Source of the DNA: Haladaptatus sp. QDMS2
Lineage (GTDB): Archaea > Halobacteriota > Halobacteria > Halobacteriales > Halococcaceae
Assembly: GCF_029338295.1 (NCBI RefSeq)
Contig: NZ_CP119791.1
Location: 744,001-808,000, forward strand
Direction: 5' to 3'
DNA length: 64,000 bases
This document shows, one piece after another, positions 1-8,041 of this stretch. The translations under genes and the position numbers were made by a program. The notes under the pieces are model-generated. The model was not told the origin of the DNA. It ran no database searches and worked only from the letters and a program-made list of their open reading frames with translations. Position 1 is the first letter of the stretch, and every line of letters begins with the position of its first letter.

Positions 1-1
1 C

Positions 2-721
2 GCGGTCATCCGCCCGGACGGGACCGCCCTCTGGACGACGAACCTCTCTACGTACGTGTGGGGTCAACCCGCCGTCGCGGACTTCGACGGCGACGGGGAG
101 GGGGCAGAAATCGCCCTCAGTCTGTCGAATGGCGAGATTCGCCTGTACGAAGCGGACGGGACGGAACAGTGGACGAAACAACCGTTCGACGGGTCGATAA
201 CCTGGATGACCACCGGGCAGGCAGACGACGACCCACAACACGAAATGGTCGTGGCGACAACCGCCGGAGTGGTCGGAATGGTCGATGGGGCGGACGGCAC
301 AATCGAGTGGGAGCACTCCTTTGGCCGTCTCGCTGCGGTTCACGCCTTTGGCGACGGCGACCGCGACGGCGACTCAGAGGTGTACGCCACGGCCAAGGAC
401 GGGAAACTCCGAAGCATGGACGCCGCCACGGGCGACATCGAGTGGGAGACGACCCTCACCACCGAGTCGGTCCAGATGATGCCGCCGCCGAAACTCGGCG
501 ACGTGGACGGCGACGGCGAGGACGAACTGGTCGCCGTTTCGAACGACGGTATCGTGTCGGTCGTCGACCCAGTTTCGGGCGACGTCCTCGGCTCTAGCCA
601 GCGGGACGTGCAGATTTTCACCCACCCGGCGCTCGCGGACACAGACGGTGACGGAAAAGCAGAAATTTACGTCATGTACGGCGACGGACGGGTCTTTGCC
701 TTCGACTACGACGAGCGCTGA
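2..721 (+). CDS. Beta-propeller repeat protein (FG-GAP/PQQ-like), 5' truncated
   Basis: Only the 3' part is present: the frame is open from the second base of the window, so the N-terminus is missing. About 240 residues are visible. Four Asp-rich loops of the DxDGDxxxE kind (near visible residues 27, 120, 168 and 213) alternate with strands such as GTIEWEHS and GDIEWETT. This is the pattern of calcium-binding FG-GAP/VCBS or PQQ-like propeller blades, usually found in secreted or surface proteins. It converges on the neighbouring p19-like lipoprotein gene with a 16-bp 3' overlap. The exact role cannot be told; a surface or electron-transfer scaffold next to metal-binding lipoproteins is a guess. 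Confidence 0.75.
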   Translation, partial: AVIRPDGTALWTTNLSTYVWGQPAVADFDGDGEGAEIALSLSNGEIRLYEADGTEQWTKQPFDGSITWMTTGQADDDPQHEMVVATTAGVVGMVDGADGTIEWEHSFGRLAAVHAFGDGDRDGDSEVYATAKDGKLRSMDAATGDIEWETTLTTESVQMMPPPKLGDVDGDGEDELVAVSNDGIVSVVDPVSGDVLGSSQRDVQIFTHPALADTDGDGKAEIYVMYGDGRVFAFDYDER

Positions 722-1758
722 AACGTCATCGGTTCCATGTCGATGAACGCGGTTTCGTACCCTTCGTGGCGGGCGACCTGCGGGACGATGTCCACGGTGA
801 CGCCGAGTTCGTCCCACGAGGCGTCCGCGTCTACGAGGGCTCCGTAGTGGTAGTTCAGAGCTGGGTCGAGCGTCCGCGTGAACTGGAGTTCCGAAACCGT
901 CTCACCGGCCGCAGAGAGCGTTCCAGAGAGCCCCATCGCAGGGATGACGTACTGATTGTACGGCGTCCGCGCGGACAGGGCGAGGTAGGCGTCGCCGTCA
1001 ATTCCCGCGGGTACCTCGTCGCCCGAGAGCAGAGTCGCGAGGAAGAAGGCATCCCCGCTCGTCGCCTCACCGACGAGCGTCCCCGGAAGGTCGTCTTTCG
1101 CCGGGACGGTGCCGTTCGGCATCATCTCCATGTTCATCGGTTCGAGCGCCCCGCGATTTCCAGCCTCGTCTTCGAGGAGACGGTAGGGCAGTTCCTCCAG
1201 TTTCGATTGGCTGAACTCGAAGTCGATATCGACGGACGCCGGGTCGCCGAATTTGTCCTGGAACGCGCCGGTTCGGCGGATGTTGATCCCGCCCACCGAG
1301 ATGGTCGCGGTGTAGGTGCCGTCACCGGACAGCGGCATGTTGTCCCCGTAGTGGAAGCCCATCTGCTGGGCGAGCATCGGGTAGATAACCTCCTCTTCGC
1401 CGTCGATTTCGACCGACAGGCCCGTCTCGGGGAGGACGACGCCCGTTTCCGGGTCCCAGACGGTGGCCATCAGGTGAACCGAATCGTCAGACTGTGCGTC
1501 CGTCCGCTGGGTAGCGCCCTCGTTCATGTTCCAGAAACGGTGGGGATAGCTGTACATCAGGGCGAACTGGTAGTCCCCGGATTTGCCCATGCCGACCATC
1601 TCCATGCCCTCTGCGTGCGTTGGAAGATAGACCGCGTTCGGGCGGAAGTCAGCGAGTGGGGGTTCGCGGACCGACCGAGTTTCGAACATCCCGGTACAGC
1701 CCGCGAGCGCGGCGGTTCCGACGACGCCGCTCGCCCGGAGAAAGGTGCGCCGATTCAT
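706..1758 (-). CDS. Tat lipoprotein of the p19/Tp34-like (Fe2+ transport protein) family, copy 1
   Basis: 350 residues. The N-terminus has a twin-arginine motif (RRTFLRA) and a lipobox ending in Cys21, so the protein is probably a lipid-anchored surface protein. A Met-rich segment (EGMEMVGM, residues 50-57), VHL (94-96) and GFHYGDN (134-140) followed by GDGTYTATI resemble the core of bacterial p19, the periplasmic protein that binds copper and helps ferrous iron uptake. The C-terminal half (about 190-350) has no family that I recognise. A paralog lies at 2985-4061, separated by a PGF-CTERM surface protein. A role in binding iron or copper is inferred from the family resemblance only. Confidence 0.7.
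   Translation of the reverse strand: MNRRTFLRASGVVGTAALAGCTGMFETRSVREPPLADFRPNAVYLPTHAEGMEMVGMGKSGDYQFALMYSYPHRFWNMNEGATQRTDAQSDDSVHLMATVWDPETGVVLPETGLSVEIDGEEEVIYPMLAQQMGFHYGDNMPLSGDGTYTATISVGGINIRRTGAFQDKFGDPASVDIDFEFSQSKLEELPYRLLEDEAGNRGALEPMNMEMMPNGTVPAKDDLPGTLVGEATSGDAFFLATLLSGDEVPAGIDGDAYLALSARTPYNQYVIPAMGLSGTLSAAGETVSELQFTRTLDPALNYHYGALVDADASWDELGVTVDIVPQVARHEGYETAFIDMEPMTFQRSS
1241..1314. repeat. 74-bp perfect direct repeat, copy 1 (inside p19-like gene 1)
   Basis: These 74 bases are identical to 3517-3590 in the second p19-like gene, in the same orientation. Flanking codons differ between the paralogs at synonymous as well as non-synonymous sites, so the perfect block suggests recent gene conversion. 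Confidence 0.85.
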
Positions 1759-2000
1759 TGCCGATTTCTTCGAACGGGCAAAGAAAGACGCTTCTGGTTC
1801 AGTTATCGAATGCGTGAACCAGTCTCATGCGACGGGGTTGAGAGGACGGTGGTTCGCTGCCAACCACGTCGAAAGCCCATCGAGGCCCGGAAAGAGCGTT
1901 CGGTGGTTGACGTTAGAGCGGTCGTGCCGGGCGCGAACCTCCCGTTTTCGCTCGGCGAGAAATTATCCTGGGCGGCTTTCGACTCTCGACAGCCCGGTTT

Positions 2001-2948
2001 TCACCGCTTGCGCCCGAGGAGGACGCTGAGGAGGGTCACGCCAGCGATGGCGCTCAACAGCCCGAAACCAGGCCCGTCGGTCGAAGTCGTCGTGGTTGCG
2101 GCGGGTTCTGTCGTCTCGGTGGCCGACTGGGTAGCGGTCGCAGACGGTGTGTTCACCAGTCCCCCGTCGCCGTTGTCGTTTCCGAGTGGCTTTTTGACCG
2201 TGAACAGCGACGCGACGGGTTGGTCGCCTGCGGTCACGAGTCGGTCCGTCTCGGGGTCGAACGTCCCGTCGCCGTCGTCAGCGTACACCGTCGCCCAGAG
2301 TAGGAACTGAGCCTGCTGGTCGTCGTAGTAGGCCAGGTCCACCGCGACAGAGACGTTGGTCGTCGTGCCGGCTTCGAGGGCGGTGTGGCCGACGATGGTC
2401 CCGGGCTGGCCATTCGTGTTCGTCTTCAGGACGACGAAACTCGACTGGCTCGTGGTGATCTGCGGGAGGAACACGGTGCCGTTCTGTGCCTCCTTCACGC
2501 TAAACCCGGAGGCAGCGACGGCGACTGACCCTGCACCCTTCCGGACGGTAATCGGGGTGGCAGCGGCTCCGCCAAAGCCCTGGAGTTCGCCATCGGTTTC
2601 GGGGTCGAACGTGCCGTCGCCGTTGTCCTCGTGAAGCACTGCCCACACGGTTTCGTTGCCGCTCATCGACCCCCAGAACTCGTCGCTCATGTTCACGCTA
2701 ATCGGCGAGTGGAAGCCGCGGCGTAGTGGCTTGTGGCCGATGACCTCCCCCGGTTCGCCTTCGTCGTCTGCGTGCAGGACGAGGTACGAGTCCTGGTCGA
2801 CGAACAGTCGTTCCACCATCACCGACCCGTCGCCGGATACCTGGCTGTCGGCACTGAGGTGGTTTCCGTGAGCGCTAACCGCTGTGGCTCCGGCGAGGAG
2901 GGACGCCGCGACGACCACTGCCACGACCACTCGACTGGCGCGTTTCAT
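2001..2948 (-). CDS. PGF-CTERM surface protein with two beta-rich repeats (DUF7282-like)
   Basis: 315 residues with a Sec-type signal peptide (about residues 1-26, ending AVSA). Two similar domains of about 100 residues each carry phrases such as SYLVLHADDEGEPGEVIGHK and SSFVVLKTNTNGQPGTIVGH, the look of the haloarchaeal DUF7282 repeat. A Thr/Ala-rich linker then leads to a C-terminal GPGFG motif, a hydrophobic helix and a short basic tail (GRKR). That tripartite end is the PGF-CTERM signal cleaved by archaeosortase A, so the mature protein is expected to be lipid-anchored on the outer face and glycosylated. It lies between the two p19-like lipoproteins. The function of the repeats is unknown. 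Confidence 0.8.
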   Translation of the reverse strand: MKRASRVVVAVVVAASLLAGATAVSAHGNHLSADSQVSGDGSVMVERLFVDQDSYLVLHADDEGEPGEVIGHKPLRRGFHSPISVNMSDEFWGSMSGNETVWAVLHEDNGDGTFDPETDGELQGFGGAAATPITVRKGAGSVAVAASGFSVKEAQNGTVFLPQITTSQSSFVVLKTNTNGQPGTIVGHTALEAGTTTNVSVAVDLAYYDDQQAQFLLWATVYADDGDGTFDPETDRLVTAGDQPVASLFTVKKPLGNDNGDGGLVNTPSATATQSATETTEPAATTTTSTDGPGFGLLSAIAGVTLLSVLLGRKR

Positions 2949-2984
2949 CGATTGTCGCCACGTTCTCGTTCGGCAGATAAAACC

Positions 2985-4061
2985 TCACTGCCCGGTCAGT
3001 GAGATTTCCATCTCACGCATCTGGAGGAACGCCTTCTCGTAGCCTTCGTGACGGGCGACCTGCGGCGGCGTGTCCACCGTCACCGTCAGCGTATCGCCCG
3101 GTTCGACGCCGGAGACGCCCGCTCCATAGTGATAGTTGAGCGTCGGGTCAAGCGTCCGTTCGAAGGTTCCACTATAAATCTCTTCGCCACCGCGCGAAAG
3201 TGTTCCACTGAGCGCCATCGCCGGGATGACAAAGCGGTTGTAGGGCGTGCGCGCCGAGACGGCGAGATAGTGGTCGGCGTCGATTCCCGCCGGTACTTCG
3301 TCGCCTTCGAGGTGGGTCACGACGAACACGGCGTCGTCGCTCGTCCCCTCGCCGAGGACAGTTCCCGGCAGTTCCTCGCGGGTCGGCGCATAGCCGAGGG
3401 GCATCATCATGTCCATCGGTTTGACCGCGCCGGGGTCCCCCGCCTGCTCGATTTCGGTGATTGAAATCTGCTCGCGGGTGTCCTTGTTGAACTCGAAGTC
3501 GATGTCCGCGCTCGCGGGGTCGCCGAATTTGTCCTGGAACGCGCCGGTTCGGCGGATGTTGATCCCGCCCACCGAGATGGTCGCGGTGTACGTCCCGTCA
3601 CCCGAAAGTGGGATGTTGTCCCCGTAGTGAAACCCCATTCGCTGGGAGAGCATGGGGTAGATAACCTCCTCCTGCCCATCGACCTCGACGGAGACGCCGG
3701 TTTCGGGCAACACAGTTCCCGTTTCGGGGTCCCAGACCGTAGTCATCAGGTGAACCGAGTCGGATTCCTCGATGGTCGTCTTGCTCAGTTGACTCCCGTT
3801 TACGTTCCAGAAGTCGTGGGTGACGGTGTACATCAGGCCCACCTTGTACGGGCCAGCGTCGGCCATCCCGGCCATGTGCATCCCCTCGACGAACGACTGG
3901 ATGTAGACGCCGTCTGCGTCAGGTTGTCCGGTGGTCGTCGGGGACTGGTCGCCGGCCGTCGTCGTGGCTGTGTCGGTTTCAGCGGGAGTGCCCTGGTCCA
4001 GACACCCCGCGAGGCCGACGCTGCCGAGGGCGCAGAGATGGAGGAGGTGGCGGCGATTCAT
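2985..4061 (-). CDS. Lipoprotein of the p19/Tp34-like family, copy 2
   Basis: 358 residues, clearly paralogous to the 706-1758 product over most of its length. It has a lipobox ending in Cys20, then a Thr-rich linker (about 21-50) typical of surface-exposed haloarchaeal lipoproteins. The p19-like hallmarks recur: EGMHMAGM (59-66), VHL (103-105) and GFHYGDN (143-149). The C-terminal extension is shared with copy 1 as well, including the ARTPYN and PQVARHEGYE segments. The gene lies upstream of the PGF-CTERM gene in the same direction, with a 36-bp gap, so the two may be cotranscribed. Metal binding is inferred from the family; the metal is not known. Confidence 0.72.
   Translation of the reverse strand: MNRRHLLHLCALGSVGLAGCLDQGTPAETDTATTTAGDQSPTTTGQPDADGVYIQSFVEGMHMAGMADAGPYKVGLMYTVTHDFWNVNGSQLSKTTIEESDSVHLMTTVWDPETGTVLPETGVSVEVDGQEEVIYPMLSQRMGFHYGDNIPLSGDGTYTATISVGGINIRRTGAFQDKFGDPASADIDFEFNKDTREQISITEIEQAGDPGAVKPMDMMMPLGYAPTREELPGTVLGEGTSDDAVFVVTHLEGDEVPAGIDADHYLAVSARTPYNRFVIPAMALSGTLSRGGEEIYSGTFERTLDPTLNYHYGAGVSGVEPGDTLTVTVDTPPQVARHEGYEKAFLQMREMEISLTGQ
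3517..3590. repeat. 74-bp perfect direct repeat, copy 2 (inside p19-like gene 2)
   Basis: Partner of the block at 1241-1314. It encodes the YTATISVGGINIRRTGAF region, which is identical in both proteins. Confidence 0.85.
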
Positions 4062-4171
4062 GCCTGAGTGCGTGTGACCATGCTACATAGTCATTCTGGT
4101 CGGATTGTCGAACGGCCCGGAAAACAGTGAGAAGCGCGCATTTTTTACAGTCAGTTTACCTAAACCCGGAC

Positions 4172-4681
4172 ATGGCCAAGTACTCGACCGGCAGCAACCG
4201 CGGGGGCGGCGGTGGCGACTCGTGTGAGCTCTGTGGCAAGACCACCGGCGATTTGCGGACGGAAACGATAGCCGGGGCTGAGTTACTCGTCTGTCGCGAC
4301 TGTGCGCCCCACGGCGACTCGAAGCGCGAACGAAAGGAGCGCGCAAACGAACCCGAGGAGCGCCGCGAAAGCCGCAAGAAACGCGCCGCACGGAACGTCG
4401 CGCGGATGGCGGATGCGCGAAAGGGGGACCCGACCCACTGGGAGAAAGAGGGAACCCACTATGACGAGGACCCACTTCCGTACCTCGTGAAGGGATACGG
4501 CGACCTCGTGACCGCCGCGCGCCAGGAGGCGGGTCTCACGGTCTCGGACCTCGCTGAAGACCTCGAACTCGACGAAGACGACGTCCTTGCGGTCGAACAG
4601 GGTCGCGCGACGAGTGCCGGCGTCGGCGGGTCGGTCATCGAAGCCCTGGAAGAACGCTTCGACCTGACGCTCGCCGAGTGA
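4172..4681 (+). CDS. MBF1-like zinc-ribbon/helix-turn-helix transcription factor
   Basis: 169 residues from the ATG at 4172; an in-frame upstream ATG at 4127 would add 15 residues that do not look like the family. The N-terminus has two CxxC pairs (CELC and CRDC) forming a zinc ribbon, then a highly charged linker, then a Cro/XRE-type helix-turn-helix (about residues 110-165, VTAARQEAGLTVSDLAEDLE). This architecture is that of archaeal multiprotein bridging factor 1, thought to link transcription or translation factors. It stands alone between the lipoprotein cluster and an acyl-CoA dehydrogenase gene. Confidence 0.85.
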   Translation: MAKYSTGSNRGGGGGDSCELCGKTTGDLRTETIAGAELLVCRDCAPHGDSKRERKERANEPEERRESRKKRAARNVARMADARKGDPTHWEKEGTHYDEDPLPYLVKGYGDLVTAARQEAGLTVSDLAEDLELDEDDVLAVEQGRATSAGVGGSVIEALEERFDLTLAE

Positions 4682-4723
4682 GGAAAGGGGCAACTTTTTC
4701 GACCCGCACTCCAGATTGTGGGT

Positions 4724-5851
4724 ATGGAACTCACGCCAGAACAACAGGCGATACAGGAGGCCGTCCGCGAGTTTTCGCTAAACGAGATTCGGCCCACCGC
4801 CGAGGAGGCAGACCGCGAGCAGGTATTCCCGGAGGAGGTCTGGCAGGGCCTCGCCGACCTCGACCTGCTCGGGCTCAACATTCCCGAGGAGTTCGGCGGG
4901 TTCGGTGGCGACCGGATGACCTACAGCATCGTGAACGAGGAAGTCGCCTACGGGATGCTGGCGGCGGCGACGGCGATGTCCGTCCAGTACCTCGTAAACG
5001 CCTGTATCGACGAGTTCGGCAGCGACGACCACCGCGAGCAGTGGCTGCCCCGACTGGCGAGTGGCAAATCCATCGGCGCGTTCTGTCTCTCTGAACCAGG
5101 TGCGGGTTCGAACCCGGCACAGATGGAAACCGAAGCCAAGCGCGAGGGCGACGAGTACGTCATCAACGGCAAGAAACAGTGGATTACGAACGGCCAGCGT
5201 TCGGACGTCGCGGTCGTGTTCGCCAAAACTGACCGCGCCGACCCCCGCAGCGTCACGCAGTTCCTCGTCCCGAAGGACACCCCGGGCGTCGAAGTCGGGA
5301 AGAAAGAGGACAAACTCGGACTTCGGGCGAGCGACACGACGGGCCTCCTGTTCGACGACGTGCGTATTCCGGCGGAAAATCGGCTGACAGAGGAGGGCAA
5401 AGGCCTCTCGGCCGCACTCTCGATTCTTACGGGCGGGCGCATCGCCATCGCCTCACAGGCAGTGGGCGTCGCTCAGTCAGCGCTCGACGAGGCCGTCTCG
5501 TACGCACAGGAACGCGAGCAGTTTGGCAACCCCATCTCCGAGATTCAGACAATCCAGCACAAACTCGCCGACATGCAGACGAAAGTGCAGGCGGGGCGGT
5601 TGCTCGCTCGCGACGCCGCCCGCCGCGACGACGCCGGCGAGGACGTTCAGATGGCCGCGAGCATGGCGAAGTACTTCGCGAGCGAGAACGCCGTGCAGGT
5701 AGCCAATCAGGCCGTCCAGATTCACGGCGGTTACGGCTACACCACCGATTTCCCCGTCGAACGGATGTACCGCGACGCGAAGGTTACGACCATCTACGAG
5801 GGAACGTCGGAGATTCAAAAATTGGTCATCGCCCGGAACCTGCTCGGGTGA
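4724..5851 (+). CDS. Acyl-CoA dehydrogenase
   Basis: 375 residues, the usual length for the family. FAD-dependent alpha,beta-desaturation of acyl-CoA thioesters is expected. Visible signatures are the flavin/substrate segment GAFCLSEPGAGSNP, the KQWITNG strand, the C-terminal QIHGGYGYTTDFPVERMYRD and the YEGTSEIQKLVIAR end, in which the Glu after YEGTS is the catalytic base position of short-chain members. The ATG at 4724 is preferred over the GTG at 4718. The electron acceptor is probably ETF. Substrate length cannot be told, and no beta-oxidation operon surrounds it. Confidence 0.93.
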   Translation: MELTPEQQAIQEAVREFSLNEIRPTAEEADREQVFPEEVWQGLADLDLLGLNIPEEFGGFGGDRMTYSIVNEEVAYGMLAAATAMSVQYLVNACIDEFGSDDHREQWLPRLASGKSIGAFCLSEPGAGSNPAQMETEAKREGDEYVINGKKQWITNGQRSDVAVVFAKTDRADPRSVTQFLVPKDTPGVEVGKKEDKLGLRASDTTGLLFDDVRIPAENRLTEEGKGLSAALSILTGGRIAIASQAVGVAQSALDEAVSYAQEREQFGNPISEIQTIQHKLADMQTKVQAGRLLARDAARRDDAGEDVQMAASMAKYFASENAVQVANQAVQIHGGYGYTTDFPVERMYRDAKVTTIYEGTSEIQKLVIARNLLG

Positions 5852-5891
5852 GCGTCTGACACCAGGAAACACGACAATCAGCTATACAGCA

Positions 5892-5900
5892 ACCTTTTAT
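5892..5900 (+). promoter_or_regulatory. TATA-like promoter, leaderless
   Basis: A CTTTTATC-type box lies about 27 nt before the ATG at 5925, the spacing of a leaderless haloarchaeal transcript. Confidence 0.6.
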
Positions 5901-5924
5901 CAATCTCCCGCGAAGGGTGTGTAA

Positions 5925-6332
5925 ATGGTTCTCACGGGAACACCGTCGGTCGTCGGCTTCGACGTCGAATCGGCCATCGAAGCCGCACACGCCGTCGTCG
6001 GTGACGACCTGCTCATCGGCGTTGAGTACGATCGCGAGGCGTTCAACATCCTCTACGTCACCGAACCCGTCTCGTCGCTCTACACTGACGATGCGCAGAT
6101 GGAGTCACACTTCGACAGCATCCACTCCTACGTCCACCTCGATTTCACCGAACGCGAACTGTTCAAAGACCTGTTCGTCGACCCCGTGGGCGTCCGGGCG
6201 TTCGTCACCTACATGGGGAACATGATTGCCATCCGGTTCATGGCCGGTGAGGATGGACTGTTTCTCGGGCTCGCGCCCGGAGCCGAAGTGACCGACGTGG
6301 TCTCGCAGGTGGAAGCCGCCATCGAAACCTGA
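5925..6332 (+). CDS. Conserved haloarchaeal protein of unknown function (DUF7522-like)
   Basis: 135 residues, acidic and without membrane segments. I do not recognise a catalytic motif. The sequence mixes alternating beta strands (LLIGVEYDREAFNILYVTE) with helices and ends in a short amphipathic helix, which could be a small sensory or roadblock-like fold. Similar small haloarchaeal proteins carry the name DUF7522 as far as I recall. The promoter box at 5892-5900 supports the ATG. It sits directly upstream of a HAD phosphatase gene in the same direction and may be cotranscribed with it. Confidence 0.7.
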   Translation: MVLTGTPSVVGFDVESAIEAAHAVVGDDLLIGVEYDREAFNILYVTEPVSSLYTDDAQMESHFDSIHSYVHLDFTERELFKDLFVDPVGVRAFVTYMGNMIAIRFMAGEDGLFLGLAPGAEVTDVVSQVEAAIET

Positions 6333-6367
6333 TGGCCGAAGGGGTTTTGAGCGGAGGGATGGATGAT

Positions 6368-6922
6368 ATGGCTGTGAATTCCTCCTCGCTCGCGTCGGCG
6401 GATGCGATCGTGTACGACCTCGACGGGACGCTGGTACGACTCGATGTCGATTGGAAGGTGGTTCGGGACAACGTGACCGCGGCGCTCGAAAAGAAGGGCG
6501 TCGAGACGAATGGCGAGGACCTCTGGGGCCTGCTCGACCTCGGGAGAGAGACGGGCAACGGCCCGCTCGTCGAATCGATAATCGCCGACCACGAGCGAAC
6601 CGGCGCACAGACCTCGACGCGCCTCTTTCTAGCTGATGCGATTCCGACGACCGTGCCGGTTGGTGTCTGCTCGCTCAACTGCGCTTCTGCGGTCCACATC
6701 GCGCTCGAAGCCCACGACCTCACAGAGCGCGTCGCTGCTGTCGTCGGCCGCGACTCGCTCCCGGAGCAAAAACCCCATCCAGACCCGTTGCTCGCGGTCA
6801 TCGAGGAACTGGGCGCTGACCCGGAGAACACGGTGTTCGTCGGGGATTCGAAGAGCGACGCAGAGACGGCAGAACGAGCGGGGACGAAGTTCGTCTACGT
6901 CGAGGCGCTTCGCCGGGCGTAG
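6368..6922 (+). CDS. HAD-superfamily hydrolase (phosphatase)
   Basis: 184 residues from the ATG at 6368, chosen because a GGAGG-like sequence lies 8-13 nt upstream; ATGs at 6332 and 6359 are alternatives, and 6332 overlaps the preceding stop. Motif I is DLDGTL near the N-terminus, motif II the VPVGVCSLN region, and motif III/IV the KPHPDPLLAVIEELG ... VFVGDSKSDAETAERAG segment. The cap domain is short and helical. The family hydrolyses phosphate esters such as phosphoglycolate or sugar phosphates; the substrate here is not known. Its 3' end overlaps the convergent small membrane gene by 28 bp. Confidence 0.88.
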   Translation: MAVNSSSLASADAIVYDLDGTLVRLDVDWKVVRDNVTAALEKKGVETNGEDLWGLLDLGRETGNGPLVESIIADHERTGAQTSTRLFLADAIPTTVPVGVCSLNCASAVHIALEAHDLTERVAAVVGRDSLPEQKPHPDPLLAVIEELGADPENTVFVGDSKSDAETAERAGTKFVYVEALRRA

Positions 6923-7131
6923 GTGTAGACGGAAAGCGCCGTGCAAATCCAGATGATGGCACCGATGCGGATGGCGAACGAGGCGCGGGCCGACCACGTC
7001 GGGAGCGAGTAGGGAATCGAGAGGACCGTCACGACGGGCGCGCCGATGAGGATGGTGAGGACGAACGTGACCTGCATTATCCACGTGTAGTCGATACCAT
7101 CGACTTCGGTCGTCTCGACGCGTGTTGGCAC
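6895..7131 (-). CDS. Small two-helix membrane protein (DUF5822-like)
   Basis: 78 residues with two hydrophobic helices (about 19-41 and 52-72) and a short polar N-terminus containing VDGIDYTWIMQVTFV. This looks like the haloarchaeal family DUF5822 as I remember it. No enzymatic motif is visible. It converges on the HAD gene with a 28-bp overlap and is divergent from panB. The role is unknown. Confidence 0.7.
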   Translation of the reverse strand: MPTRVETTEVDGIDYTWIMQVTFVLTILIGAPVVTVLSIPYSLPTWSARASFAIRIGAIIWICTALSVYTYARRSAST

Positions 7132-7196
7132 AGGGTGACGTAGCGGGGGTGGGAGGTTAACGGTTGCCGTTTCGGGCCTGTCGGCGACCGAATACG

Positions 7197-7202
7197 TTTA
7201 AT
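7197..7202 (+). promoter_or_regulatory. TATA-like box for panB
   Basis: TTTAAT lies 24-29 nt before the ATG at 7226, giving a leaderless transcript. Confidence 0.65.
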
Positions 7203-7225
7203 CCTCCCCCATCCACGTTTGGGAT

Positions 7226-8041
7226 ATGCCCACGACGGTCACGGATATCCGCAAGATGGCGGGCACGGCGCGCATCGCGATGATGACGGCGTACGATGCG
7301 CCGACCGCGAAAATCGCGGACGAACAGGGCCTCGACATCCTCCTCGTCGGCGACAGCCTCGGGAACACCTCCCTCGGGTACGATTCGACGCTGCCGGTGA
7401 CGGTAGACGACACGGTTCGCCACACGGCGGCGGTCGCGCGCGCCGCGAAAAACGCACTCGTCGTCGCCGACATGCCGTTTCTGAGTTTCGGCGTGGACGA
7501 CGCAGAAAGCGTCACGAACGCCGGACGGATGATAAAAGAGGCCGGCGCGAAGGCGGTCAAAATCGAGAGCGGACCGCACACCGTCGAACTCACGCGCAAG
7601 CTGACCCAGCTCGGAATTCCGGTCATGGCGCATCTCGGGTTGACGCCCCAGCAGGTGAACCAACTCGGCGGGTACACCCGGCAGGGGACGACTCGCGAGT
7701 CAGCGACCCAGATTCTCGACCTCGCAAAACATCACGAAGAGGCGGGCGCATTCTCGCTCGTCCTCGAACACGTCCCGGCCAACCTCGCCGCGCAGGTGAC
7801 CGAGGCGCTCGAAATTCCTACTATCGGCATCGGTGCGGGCCCGGACACGGACGGGCAGGTGCTCGTCGTGGACGACGTCGTCGGCTTGAGCGACTGGCAA
7901 CCGCCGTTCGCAAAACAGTTCGGCAACGTCCGCAAGGAGATGGAGCAGGCAATCGGAACGTACGCAGACGAGGTCCGGTCCGGGTCCTTCCCCGACCCCG
8001 AACACAGCCACGTCGAAGAAGACTTAGACGACCTCTACTGA
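7226..8041 (+). CDS. panB: 3-methyl-2-oxobutanoate hydroxymethyltransferase
   Basis: 271 residues, full length for the family. It makes ketopantoate from 2-oxoisovalerate and a methylene-folate donor, an early step toward coenzyme A. Recognised by the TIM-barrel PanB signatures: MMTAYDAPTAKIADEQGLD with the metal-binding LLVGDSLG, then VVADMPFLSFGV, AKAVKIE and the catalytic-Glu region VLEHVPANLA, followed by IGIGAGPDTDGQVLV. The leaderless promoter at 7197 supports this start. Its 3' end overlaps the convergent hydrolase gene by 7 bp. No other pantothenate gene is in the window. Confidence 0.95.
   Translation: MPTTVTDIRKMAGTARIAMMTAYDAPTAKIADEQGLDILLVGDSLGNTSLGYDSTLPVTVDDTVRHTAAVARAAKNALVVADMPFLSFGVDDAESVTNAGRMIKEAGAKAVKIESGPHTVELTRKLTQLGIPVMAHLGLTPQQVNQLGGYTRQGTTRESATQILDLAKHHEEAGAFSLVLEHVPANLAAQVTEALEIPTIGIGAGPDTDGQVLVVDDVVGLSDWQPPFAKQFGNVRKEMEQAIGTYADEVRSGSFPDPEHSHVEEDLDDLY

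Noticed and set aside
766-2310. Long open frame (514 codons) on the plus strand opposite the lipoprotein and PGF-CTERM genes
   Set aside because: GC-rich codon bias keeps the antisense frame open; the translation is Arg/Val-rich with no domain, and the minus-strand proteins have clear signals and motifs.
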